Shown here: positions 26,978 to 35,500 of the stretch, one piece after another
Layout: each line of letters begins with the position of its first letter
Numbering within the stretch: the first letter of the stretch is position 1
NCBI RefSeq assembly: GCF_014698505.1
Contig: NZ_JACJTD010000005.1
Span: forward strand, 62,001-126,000
Length of the DNA stretch: 64,000 bases
From: Nostoc foliaceum FACHB-393
GTDB taxonomy: Bacteria; Cyanobacteriota; Cyanobacteriia; Cyanobacteriales; Nostocaceae
Reading direction: 5' to 3'
Program-made: the position numbers and the translations under genes
Notes under the pieces: generated by a model
Told to the model about the DNA's origin: nothing
The model's database searches: none
The model's input: the letters and a program-made list of their open reading frames with translations, nothing else

Positions 26978-27393
26978 TGAGATAAAGGTGGAATTTTTGC
27001 TAATATGCCCTTTTTCAGGGCTTCTGGACGCTCTGACCAAGGGAGTAAACCATTTGCTTTGGCATAGTATTGAGTAGCACATTCTAGTATCGCAGATGCA
27101 CTGCCATCAACGGCTAAATCACCAAATAGATATGTTAATTTGCCCTTGGCAGCAAAGGCAACTACACAGGAACGATTACAAGCACTCATGCATTCAACCT
27201 CTTGAATTGGGAATTGATCTCGCAAGTCCCAATCTTGTGCCAAGTGCTGAAGTTGCTGTAGTAGTTGTTCGCCACCACTTTCACCTAAACGTTTTCCATC
27301 TTGCCAAACGCTAGCACAGGTTTTGCAAACAAATAAAGTGTGGTCAGGAACACCAAAGCGATTAGTTGGGGAAATATTTGCAGTAGCAGTCAT
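26974..27393 (-). CDS. DUF1636 family metal-binding protein, cobalamin-regulated
   Basis: The 139-residue protein has four cysteines in a pattern suited to metal or Fe-S binding: LFVCKTCASVWQDGKR near residue 23, and VECMSACNRSCVVAF near residue 70. It matches my memory of DUF1636, small proteins often found under cobalamin control and sometimes described as (2Fe-2S) ferredoxin-like. First gene after the cobalamin riboswitch, and coupled to cobK by a 4-base overlap, so a role in cobalt delivery or corrin-ring reduction is plausible but unproven. Cytosolic; no signal peptide. Confidence 0.8.
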   Translation of the reverse strand: MTATANISPTNRFGVPDHTLFVCKTCASVWQDGKRLGESGGEQLLQQLQHLAQDWDLRDQFPIQEVECMSACNRSCVVAFAAKGKLTYLFGDLAVDGSASAILECATQYYAKANGLLPWSERPEALKKGILAKIPPLSQ

Positions 27394-27430
27394 CTGTACC
27401 TCGCAGAAATGGGGAACTGATCAATCTACT

Positions 27431-27590
27431 TCGGCGGGCATCCTGACTCACTCAATTTGGAATTTGGGATTACTTAGTTTGCTAATCTCAAATCTCAAAT
27501 TAGTTCACAGTTGCGGGACAGCGCCGGATTTGCACCGAACTTTCCCCGTTACCTCTGGTAGCTGACCCCTACCAGAACCGAATAACCTCA
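27431..27590 (-). promoter_or_regulatory. Cobalamin riboswitch
   Basis: On the minus strand the conserved core GGTGCAAATCCGGCGCTG, then CCCGCAACTGTGA, is present. It is preceded by the paired TCTGGTAG/CTACCAGA arm and followed by a B12-box-like AGTCAGGATGCCCGCC near 27434-27449. It ends about 40 bp before the DUF1636 start. Cobalamin would switch off the DUF1636-cobK operon, probably by masking the ribosome-binding site or by termination. Confidence 0.93.
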
Positions 27591-27677
27591 ATGATCATAC
27601 ACCAGGGTCGAATGGTACTTCTCTTATTGACACTCCCCGCGATAAATCGACGGGGATTCTTTAATCAAAGATGTTAC

Positions 27678-28373
27678 TTACTCAGACAGGATTGCTCCAA
27701 CCAGAATAGAGGCATCATCTCCGAAAGCGTTGCTTGCGTCTAGCGCAAAGGTTCCAGTATGCCCTACTGCACGTTTTACCAATCTCACCCGTTTTATCTG
27801 GTTAATTTGGTAGGCACAAGCCTTGAATAAATCAGCCCAGCCGTCGCTTTCGCCTTGAGGGCTTTCATCGCCTAAATCTCTCGGTTTTGCCAAAAATATT
27901 ATTGATACGGCTGGGCTGATTTATTTATTGGATCTCCCGTAGAAGTGCAAATCACGAGTACCTTTGAGTTTTAAGCGACCAATACCTTTTTTGTCAGTAA
28001 AGGTTATAGACTTACGATTATCCGCAAGCTTCCATCCTGATGTTTTGTATTCAACAGAACGACAGTCTTTCTGGAATTGAGGATACCCTTTTAAACCCGA
28101 AATACCCTTCTTGCAGTGATCATAAAACCGAGAAATAGAAGACCATGCTCGTTCAGCAGAAGCTTGACGAGCCATTGAATTAAGTTCATTGGCAAAAGGG
28201 AAATTAGCCGCAAGTACAGCGCAATATTTCTGCAAGTCGTTTTTACCTATACCTTTAACATCCATCCATAGACGAATACAGCTATTACGAATAAACTTTG
28301 CAGTCCGAATTGCATCATCTATTGCGACTAGTTGCGCTGAATTCCCATAAGCTTTGAACTCAAAAACAAGCAT
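27678..28373 (-). pseudogene. tnpB: tnpB (RNA-guided nuclease family) remnant, catalytic middle missing
   Basis: 27921-28373 encodes an intact-looking TnpB N-terminal part of 150 residues (MLVFEFKAYGNSAQLVAIDD, FIRNSCIRLWMD, FYDHCKKGISGLKGYPQFQK) that stops after HFYGRSNK. 27678-27893, in another frame, encodes a typical cyanobacterial TnpB C-terminal tail (INQIKRVRLVKRAVGHTGTF, ALDASNAFGDDASILVG). The intervening RuvC core and zinc-finger, roughly 150-200 residues, are gone. A 100-bp inverted-repeat segment (27826-27925) sits at the junction. The protein cannot be an active nuclease. Confidence 0.8.
27826..27925. repeat. 100-bp segment bounded by perfect 19-bp inverted repeats inside the tnpB remnant
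   Basis: AATAAATCAGCCCAGCCGT (27826-27844) and its exact inverse (27907-27925) enclose 62 bp. The segment spans the point where tnpB lost its middle. It could be a tiny MITE or the scar of an inverted-duplication deletion. Confidence 0.7.
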
Positions 28374-28592
28374 CTTTTTACCTCCCCTCTTATACTACGA
28401 TATCTGGTATAAGATATCTGAGGAGTTCAAAAACTTGTGTCTTTATTGATACCCGAATAAATTCAGCCATTCGCTTATATCCCCTCGCCTAAAGGCGAGG
28501 GGCTTTACGCTTCACGACTCGTAAGATGGATTTACACCTTTATCTTGCTTTATCAAGAAAATATGTGTTATTATTAATAATCGTGTGGTTAA

Positions 28593-28666
<74 letters not shown>

Positions 28667-28701
28667 TTGTTGGTGTACATTCACAAATTGAATGTCGTGT
28701 G

Positions 28702-28746
28702 ACTTTACCCATAACTTTGCCGCAACGGCAAGCTTATGGGTAAAGT
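28702..28746. terminator. Long stem-loop between tRNA-Val and the dehydrogenase gene
   Basis: ACTTTACCCATAA (28702-28714) pairs with TTATGGGTAAAGT (28734-28746), and TTGCCG (28717-28722) pairs with CGGCAA (28726-28731) inside. The 19 bp of stem lie downstream of both convergent transcripts. It lacks a T-run, so it may be a repeat element rather than a true terminator. Confidence 0.5.
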
Positions 28747-28786
28747 GACAATAATGGCAATCTGAATGCTGGGTCTTTTGAATTGC

Positions 28787-29737
28787 TCAGTATCCTGCTT
28801 GCTTGTCTACGACATTCCGCAAAGGCTGACCGGTTTGGTAGCGTTTGAGATTGTCGAGAAACAGTTGTGCTATGCGCTTTTTCAGCGGTGGTGAAAGGGC
28901 TGAACAATGGGGTGTGATAAAGGCGTTCGGTAGTGACCACAAGGGGCTTTCTGGTGGCAGAGGTTCTGTAGCCACTGTATCTAATCCAGCACCCGCAATC
29001 CATCCTTCACGTAGTGCGGTGAGTAATGCAACTTCATCAACGATCGCACCACGAGCAATATTGATTAGATAAGCAGACTGACGCATAGAGCGCAATGCAG
29101 CTTCATCGATCAAGCCTTTAGTTTCTGGAGTTAACGGTGTAGCAATAACTACATAGTCGGCTGCTGTTAGGAGCGATCGCCACTCATCAGCACCCACAAT
29201 TTTGTCAAAATTCGGCAAGGGTTCGGGATGGCGGCGACTACCCCAAACTCTAACTCCAAAGGCTTTGGCACGAGATGCGATCGCTTGGCCAATATTCCCA
29301 GTACCGAGAATTAATAAAGTCGCGTCTGCCAACTCTTCGAGAAACACTCCTCTTACCCAAGTATGTTCATTCTGCAAAGTTTGCAACTTTCGCAGATTCT
29401 TGGCGTGATAAAGCATGAATGCCAATACAAATTCTGAAATTGGAATTGCGTGAACCCCTGCGGCATTGGTGAGGATAATATCCTTTTGTAAAAAAGTTGG
29501 TATGAGGATGTGATTCACACCAGCACTTGGTGACTGTTGCCAACGCAGCCTGGGTGCTGCTGTCAGCACTTTGTCAAGGGTAGAGGTTTTCAGATAAAAT
29601 CCATTGACATAAACTTCTGCATCACTGGCATCACCATCGAGATTACCTTCACTATCCACCTCTACAACATCTATATAAGATGGTAGGTGTGGCTGAATAT
29701 CAGCAATGAGCTGATCGGGTAAAATTAGTTTCACCAT
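28787..29737 (-). CDS. D-2-hydroxyacid dehydrogenase
   Basis: The 316-residue NAD(P)-dependent enzyme interconverts 2-hydroxy acids and 2-keto acids. The Rossmann motif is LGTGNIGQAIASRAKAFG (about residue 145). The catalytic residues are the Arg in INIARGAIVDE, the Glu in DTVATEPLP and the His in ITPHCSALS. The N-terminal substrate domain includes LRWQQSPSAGVNHI. It resembles the glyoxylate/hydroxypyruvate reductase branch, but the substrate is not certain. Cytosolic. Monocistronic, 85 bp upstream on the minus strand from the convergent hairpin region, and downstream of the large sensor kinase gene. Confidence 0.9.
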   Translation of the reverse strand: MVKLILPDQLIADIQPHLPSYIDVVEVDSEGNLDGDASDAEVYVNGFYLKTSTLDKVLTAAPRLRWQQSPSAGVNHILIPTFLQKDIILTNAAGVHAIPISEFVLAFMLYHAKNLRKLQTLQNEHTWVRGVFLEELADATLLILGTGNIGQAIASRAKAFGVRVWGSRRHPEPLPNFDKIVGADEWRSLLTAADYVVIATPLTPETKGLIDEAALRSMRQSAYLINIARGAIVDEVALLTALREGWIAGAGLDTVATEPLPPESPLWSLPNAFITPHCSALSPPLKKRIAQLFLDNLKRYQTGQPLRNVVDKQAGY

Positions 29738-29821
29738 TTACTATTCTTCGATTTCATTTTGAATTTTCAAAGGGACTCGATATTACAAAAGATAAAATAA
29801 AGTATGAAGGTAGAGGCAGGT

Positions 29822-32800
29822 TTATTCAGCTATTAAGTTGGCGATCGCATCTACTAATTCGGCTGGATCTACTGGTTTGGCAAGATGCTTTTGAAATCCG
29901 GCTGCAAGTACTTGCTTGGCGTTCATTTCTCCAGCGTAGGCGGTAAGTGCGATCGCTCGAATTTGCCCTCCCTGCTCTGGTGACAGCATTCTCAACTGTC
30001 GCATGAACATACAGCCATCCACTTCTGGCATCCCAATGTCGCTTAAAAGTATATCTGGCAAGGATTGGCTTAAAGCGGCTAGTGCTTTTTCTGCTGATGC
30101 TACTGCTATCACATTTGCCCCATACTGCTCTAGCAAGAAGGCAATGAATTCTCGCGTATCTGCATCATCATCCACTACTAAAATATTGACACCATTTAAA
30201 TTTGAGGATGTCTCTGAGTTACTAGTGTTTTGTTTTATCTCTAATTGATTTTGGATCAGTGGGAGTCTCACAGTAAAAGTTGCCCCCTGATCTTCGCCCC
30301 CACTTTCTACCTGGACTGTGCCGCCATGCAGTTCGACTAAGTGACGGACGATCGCTAACCCTAATCCCAATCCACCAAACTTTCTGGTGGTGCTGCTGTT
30401 CTCTTGACGGAAGTATTCAAACACGTAAGGCAGAAAATTGGGGTCGATGCCTTTGCCAGTGTCGATGACTTGAATTAGTGCTGAGTTGGAATTGGAATTA
30501 ACACATGATGATAGTCGGATTTCAACCCGTCCCCCCGCAGGTGTAAACTTAACTGCATTTGAGAGCAGGTTCCAGACGACTTGCTGCAATCGGCTAGAGT
30601 CACCCAAAACTTGCCCCAAATTTGGTTCCAGGCTGATGTGCATCTCAATTGACTTAGCTTCTGCCGACAACCGGACTGTTTCCATTGCTGCCGAAATCAC
30701 AGATGTCAAATCAACTGGGTAGATATTCAGGCTAAGTTTACCTTGTAAAATCCGGGAGATATCCAGCAAGTCTTCAATTAGTTGAGCTTGTAATGTAGCA
30801 TTTCGCTCAATAGTCTTCAGGGCTTGAGGGATTGTCTTTTCATCAAGTTTTTTGGTTTGGAGTAGCTTAGACCATCCTAAAATTGGGTTGAGTGGCGATC
30901 GCAATTCATGAGAAAGGACTGCTAGAAACTCGTCTTTAATCCGGTTGGCGTTTTCTGCTGCTTCGCGTGCCGTCTGCTCCGCCTCGTATAAACGGGCACG
31001 TTCCATCGCTTGAGCGCACTGCTGTGTTAGTGCCAACATAAAGGCTTGGTCATCCTGATTAAACTCCTGAATCTCGGCAAAAGCTAGAGACATTCCACCT
31101 ATGGCTCGTCCCTCGATGATCAATGGAATTGAAATCCAAGCGCCGTAGTCAAGCTGGGCGTATTCTTTAGCAAGATGTGAGTAACGAGCAATTCTTGCTG
31201 TTGTTGACTCTTGCCAGATGGGCTGCTTGTTTCTCACTGCTTCTGCCAGTGGTACGGATGCATTAATAGAAAATCGACGCCATGAATCTACTGCTTCTTG
31301 TTGATAACCAACGGTTCGGATAATTTCCAGATCAGTACCACTTTTAGTCACTAGTGCTACTAAAGCAGAACTAGCTCTCATAGCTGCCATACCTTGCTCT
31401 ACAATTACTTCAGCAACCTGTGCCGGAGTTAGAGATTCAGAAAGCGCAGCGGTAATGGTTTGCAGACGCGCAGTGCGAGATGCTGCCCGTAAAGTCGCCT
31501 GTTGAGATTGCTCTGTTTCTGTATAGAGTCGGGCATTATCAACGGCTACGGCAGCACGACAAGCCAACTCCTCAGCTAACATTAGGCTTTTGGTGTCGTA
31601 GCGACGACCTGAAGAAGATACCAAATTCATAGCTCCTAACACCTTTCCTCGAACTATGAGCGGTACACTCATACCAGATGTAGGATTTAGTTCTTGCAAG
31701 ATTTTTAGGTGAGCGGTGTTCTGGGTTGCCGCTTGCATTTGTTCATCAGAAATAAAATGAATAATTTGTGACTTGCCTGTCCGTATTACCTCAGCAACAC
31801 CTTCTCTTCGTGTCAAATCAGGCGGATAATTTTGTAACTGTTCTACCAATTCTTGTTTCTCTGGATTGGCGTGGGCTGCTGCAATCCTGCGGACTAATTG
31901 ATTGTCATAAATAATATCAACTAAGCACCAATCAGCTATTTTAGGCACTGCTAAACGCGTCAAACTGGCTAAGGTTGTCTCGTAGTCCAATGATGCAGCC
32001 AAAATTCCACTAGCTTCAGCTAGAAAACGCTGCTCCTCCTCCACCTGCTTGCGCTCAGTAATATCGCGCGAGGATGCCTGCATCTCTACAATTTCTTTAG
32101 TTTGGCGATCGCGAATAGCTCGAATAGTTGCTTCCAACCAGATATAATTTCCGTCTTTATGACGAGCACGGTGAGTAATGGTATAAATATCTGGTAAATC
32201 GGCATTGACTGGGTAATTACTAGCAATCTCTGCCAAATCGTCTGGGTGAACTAACTCCTGGCTGTGATGACCTACTAGTTCCTCTGGTTGATACCCCAAT
32301 ACTGTGTAGCAAGCTGGTGAAACGTACAGAAGAGTTCCATCTACTGTATGACGTGAAATAATATCAGTTGAATTCTCTGCCAGCAGCCGAAAACACGCCT
32401 CACTCTCGCGCAGTTTTGCCTCTGCCTGCTTGCGGACATTAATGTTACGGAAATAAAGCGATAACCCTGTGGCTGAAGGATAGGCGCGAACCGTAAACCA
32501 TGCATCAAAGGGTGGGTAATAATCTTCAAGCTCAAGCGGTATTCCTAGATCAACTGCCCTTTGATAAAGCTGACCAAAGCTAGTACCAGCCAGTTCTGGG
32601 AACTCTGACCACAAATTTTTTCCGAGCAGATCCTCGCAGGAACGCCCCAGAGTTCTACTTCCCTCATGATTGAGGTAAGTAAAGCGCCATTCACTATCAA
32701 AGGCAAGAAAGCCGTCAGTGATACTTTCTAAAATCTTGGTAACTTGCTCTTTGGCAGTTTCAGCCTCAACACGAGCCGCTTGCTCTCGCTCAAACAGCTG

Positions 32801-34597
32801 TTCACGCTCGACTTCTGCTTGCTTGCGCTCCGTGATTTCTTGGCAGATTGCACCCACCCAGGTAATATCACTTGGTAGTTTAATCGGATAGTAATTTACC
32901 GACCAGTGCCGCTGCTTTCCAGGCGCGGCGGGTGTCTCTCCGCTGGCCTCTTGGGCAATAGATTCTCCCGTTTCGATCACATGCTGGAAAGCTTCTATCA
33001 CCGCAGAATCTACCCCAGGTAGCAGTTGGGCGATGGTCTTACCGATATGCACCTCTTGGGGAAAACCATTAATCTCAGCTAAAGCATCATTCAACCGAAC
33101 GTATCTCAATTTCTCATCCCATAAGCCAATACCTATAGGTGCGTTATTGAAGAGCGTATCAAGCAGAACGTTAGCTTCAACCAAGCGAGTCTGTTCTGTT
33201 TTCAGTAGCGCCAGCAATTGTTCACGTTCTGCCTCAGCTTGTTTGCGTAAGCGAAGCTCGTCGTAGACATCGCTGATATCTACGCACATTCCTACCCATT
33301 CCTCGATTTCGCCTGTTTCATCGAGTATAGGCACACCGCGTATCTTCATGTAACGGTATTCGCCGTCATGCCGCAGAACACGATATTCGGCAACTGCAAC
33401 GCTGCGTCCAAAAAAGGCCTGTTGCCAAATAGCAGCTACAGATGTCCGGTCATCTGGGTGCAGTGCGTCAACCCAACCCCATCCTTTGTATTCTTCAGGA
33501 CTTTGCCCAGTGAACGCCTCCCAAGTTGGAATCTCGTCAACAACGTTGCCCCAAGGCCCCGCGCACCAGACGATGGATGCGCTTGCTTCTGCCAGTGAGC
33601 GGTAGCGTGCTTCACTATGACGCAGATTTTCTTCTACTTGCTGCTGTTCACCCAAATATTGCCGCAAATCTGTAACCTCTTGAGCTTTTAGATTATCAAG
33701 TGAATTTTCTTCCCCAATCGAGACACCTGAGGTTTCAAAAATCCGACGATATTTTTCCTCACTTTCTTGCAGTAACGACGAACTTCGCTGCTGCTCGATG
33801 AACTGACCAATTTGAGTGGCGATCGCACTCATCATCTGGAGTAAATTAGTGTCAGGTTCTGAAATTTCGTCGCTGAAAAATTCGATCACACCTAAGATTT
33901 TATTACCCAGCCGAATCGGAAATCCGATGGCGGCGGCAAAAAAATTCTCGTTTTGAGCGGGTTCTGAAATCCAAACAGGTTGACCACTTGCCCAAATTTG
34001 ACCGGGTAACTCTTCACCCAAAGCAATTGTCTGTTGGTTGAATGGCTCTTTCTCCAAGTCAGATGAATACCAAGTACTCATGCGCTGGAGAACATTAGCT
34101 TCATCATCAACACTCCAGATGATCCCAGCTTGCCATCCTAAACTTTCGCACAAGGATTGTAAAATAGCTGGAACTGCATTCACAAGCGTAGTCGCCTCAG
34201 AGAGGAGGTTAGCGATCGCATACTGGGCAGTTAAAAGCTGTTGGCTGCGTTTGCGCTCAGTAATATCTGTAATTAAGAATGATACGCCAGTTTCTGAAGG
34301 ATAGACGCGGTTTTCCAACCAGCGATGCCATTTTGGATAGAAATACTCAAAATTTACTGGAACTTGTTCGGCAACAGCCCGGTACAGTTCAGTGTAGAGT
34401 ATGCTATTAACTGTGTCAGGAAACTCCCAAATACTCTTGCCTAAGAAGTCTTCTTTATTTATCCCAGCTAGTTCAGCTAGCTTGTCATTAACGTAGGTGT
34501 AGCGCCATTCGCGATCCAATATGACAAAAGCATCGCTGATCCTAGCTAAGACTTGTTCAACGTCTTGGGTGATAGTTGCTGTCACTTCAGCAGTCAC
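29822..34597 (-). CDS. Multi-PAS/GAF hybrid sensor histidine kinase with C-terminal receiver
   Basis: A 1591-residue cytosolic sensor without transmembrane helices. Order: PAS (about 10-115), GAF (about 125-270), a second PAS/PAC (about 325-445), a third (about 470-590), a fourth (about 625-730), a fifth (about 735-855), GAF (about 870-1035), GAF (about 1045-1205), HisKA with phosphorylated His1230 in AVLSHELRSPLNPI, HATPase (N box WNLLSNAVKF, G boxes DTGKGID and GLGLGLAI), and receiver (about 1470-1591, phosphoacceptor Asp1520 in LLSDIGMPE, Lys in LAKPVD). The signal is unknown; the GAFs lack an obvious bilin-attachment Cys. An XRE-type regulator gene lies 12 bp upstream on the same strand and is surely co-transcribed. 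Confidence 0.93.
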   Translation of the reverse strand: MTAEVTATITQDVEQVLARISDAFVILDREWRYTYVNDKLAELAGINKEDFLGKSIWEFPDTVNSILYTELYRAVAEQVPVNFEYFYPKWHRWLENRVYPSETGVSFLITDITERKRSQQLLTAQYAIANLLSEATTLVNAVPAILQSLCESLGWQAGIIWSVDDEANVLQRMSTWYSSDLEKEPFNQQTIALGEELPGQIWASGQPVWISEPAQNENFFAAAIGFPIRLGNKILGVIEFFSDEISEPDTNLLQMMSAIATQIGQFIEQQRSSSLLQESEEKYRRIFETSGVSIGEENSLDNLKAQEVTDLRQYLGEQQQVEENLRHSEARYRSLAEASASIVWCAGPWGNVVDEIPTWEAFTGQSPEEYKGWGWVDALHPDDRTSVAAIWQQAFFGRSVAVAEYRVLRHDGEYRYMKIRGVPILDETGEIEEWVGMCVDISDVYDELRLRKQAEAEREQLLALLKTEQTRLVEANVLLDTLFNNAPIGIGLWDEKLRYVRLNDALAEINGFPQEVHIGKTIAQLLPGVDSAVIEAFQHVIETGESIAQEASGETPAAPGKQRHWSVNYYPIKLPSDITWVGAICQEITERKQAEVEREQLFEREQAARVEAETAKEQVTKILESITDGFLAFDSEWRFTYLNHEGSRTLGRSCEDLLGKNLWSEFPELAGTSFGQLYQRAVDLGIPLELEDYYPPFDAWFTVRAYPSATGLSLYFRNINVRKQAEAKLRESEACFRLLAENSTDIISRHTVDGTLLYVSPACYTVLGYQPEELVGHHSQELVHPDDLAEIASNYPVNADLPDIYTITHRARHKDGNYIWLEATIRAIRDRQTKEIVEMQASSRDITERKQVEEEQRFLAEASGILAASLDYETTLASLTRLAVPKIADWCLVDIIYDNQLVRRIAAAHANPEKQELVEQLQNYPPDLTRREGVAEVIRTGKSQIIHFISDEQMQAATQNTAHLKILQELNPTSGMSVPLIVRGKVLGAMNLVSSSGRRYDTKSLMLAEELACRAAVAVDNARLYTETEQSQQATLRAASRTARLQTITAALSESLTPAQVAEVIVEQGMAAMRASSALVALVTKSGTDLEIIRTVGYQQEAVDSWRRFSINASVPLAEAVRNKQPIWQESTTARIARYSHLAKEYAQLDYGAWISIPLIIEGRAIGGMSLAFAEIQEFNQDDQAFMLALTQQCAQAMERARLYEAEQTAREAAENANRIKDEFLAVLSHELRSPLNPILGWSKLLQTKKLDEKTIPQALKTIERNATLQAQLIEDLLDISRILQGKLSLNIYPVDLTSVISAAMETVRLSAEAKSIEMHISLEPNLGQVLGDSSRLQQVVWNLLSNAVKFTPAGGRVEIRLSSCVNSNSNSALIQVIDTGKGIDPNFLPYVFEYFRQENSSTTRKFGGLGLGLAIVRHLVELHGGTVQVESGGEDQGATFTVRLPLIQNQLEIKQNTSNSETSSNLNGVNILVVDDDADTREFIAFLLEQYGANVIAVASAEKALAALSQSLPDILLSDIGMPEVDGCMFMRQLRMLSPEQGGQIRAIALTAYAGEMNAKQVLAAGFQKHLAKPVDPAELVDAIANLIAE

Positions 34598-34609
34598 AGT
34601 CTCTGCTCC

Positions 34610-34843
34610 TCATTTTTGAAAGTATCTGGCTAAAAGCGCTTTACCGGGTTCTCCCATTTGGTATAATAGCTTTTCAATTTCTTTCATAGCCAGTGGCGAA
34701 GGTCGTGTCCGTCCGTTTTCCCATCGGTTTATAGTGTGGAACGAAACCCCTAACATCGTTGCCAGTTTTACCTGTGAAAGTTTGAGGCACTGCCGAGTCT
34801 CACGAACCAACTGTGCAATCTTTGGCTGTTCGATTGCTGGCAT
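34610..34843 (-). CDS. XRE-type HTH regulator upstream of the hybrid kinase
   Basis: The 77-residue protein is one HTH domain: IAQLVRETRQCLKLSQVKLA, TMLGVSFHTINRWENGRTRP, then SPLAMKEIEKLLYQMG. This layout resembles the small stand-alone XRE proteins of plasmids and signalling loci. It lies 12 bp upstream of the 1591-residue kinase in the same direction, so it heads a two-gene operon. It could autoregulate the pair or be an output partner. DNA target unknown. Confidence 0.85.
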   Translation of the reverse strand: MPAIEQPKIAQLVRETRQCLKLSQVKLATMLGVSFHTINRWENGRTRPSPLAMKEIEKLLYQMGEPGKALLARYFQK

Positions 34844-35018
34844 AAGCTAAATATATTTTTATTTTTCTACTAGATATTGGAATATAGCAGATGCTATAAC
34901 TCTCACTACATCTATCTAGAGTTATAGAGGTTGTAAGTTGGTGATTATGTACTACATCAACTATCATTCAAGCTATTTAAGCTAGTAATAGAGTTGTTTT
35001 AATCCAGGGAATGAAAAT

Positions 35019-35303
35019 ATGAGGGTTTGGCTTGCCTGCTTTTTTGTGCTATTTGCTTTAGCAGAACTGTTTGACTGGTTGCAAGAATTCAATCTGCCAT
35101 TACCTATCTATATTTTGGGTGGCGCTTTTTTAGCTGTTGCTTCTAACTACGATAAAATCATTGGCTCTTATTTTGATGATCCGAGTATCGAAGCATCACT
35201 AGAACAACCCCAGTTAGATTCACTAACCCCATCTCCTAATCCTATTTCTTTCCCAATTGCCAGTTCTGTTGAAGATGCTCACAAATCTCAAACAGAGAAT
35301 TAG
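35019..35303 (+). CDS. Small membrane protein of unknown function
   Basis: The 94-residue protein has an N-terminal hydrophobic helix (about residues 3-15) and a second (about 27-42, LPIYILGGAFLAVASN), then a soluble Pro/Ser-rich tail (about 50-94) that looks disordered. I do not recognise the family. It precedes the CHASE2 kinase gene by about 200 bp on the same strand, so an operon is possible but not compelling. ATG start. Confidence 0.55.
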   Translation: MRVWLACFFVLFALAELFDWLQEFNLPLPIYILGGAFLAVASNYDKIIGSYFDDPSIEASLEQPQLDSLTPSPNPISFPIASSVEDAHKSQTEN

Positions 35304-35500
35304 CCGTATAGCGCGATTGTCTTATTCTGTGGTTGACGCTGGGTCTAAATTTTAAGAGTAAGAGTACGCCAAGGTCTCTAACCAGCAAGTAAATTGCTAC
35401 ATTAATAGGAGCTTCAGGTTAAATAGCTTTTAACCTAGATTCCGAAAATTAACTTCTGCGCCTGCAACATCTACCCAATTCAGGCTACCGCCGCAACGCC

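Larger units (their letters stand above)
27631..28502 (-). mobile_element. Degraded IS200/IS605-type tnpB element
   Basis: A tnpB remnant is bounded by hairpins of the kind found at IS200/IS605 ends. CCCCGCGAT/ATCGACGGGG (27635-27655) lies on the side of the tnpB 3' end and CCCCTCGCCT/AGGCGAGGGG (28481-28502) on its 5' side. A further GATATCT/AGATATC palindrome is at 28399-28418. No tnpA is present. The element lies 90 bp from tRNA-Val. The exact ends are uncertain because these elements leave no target duplication. Confidence 0.6.

Noticed and set aside
26978..27082. N-terminal extension of cobK
   Set aside because: The added 35 residues do not resemble CobK, precede the Rossmann motif and overlap the DUF1636 gene; the ATGA start at 26977 is better.
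27678..27893. Independent 71-residue gene
   Set aside because: Its sequence is the C-terminal tail of TnpB in a shifted frame, not a gene of its own.
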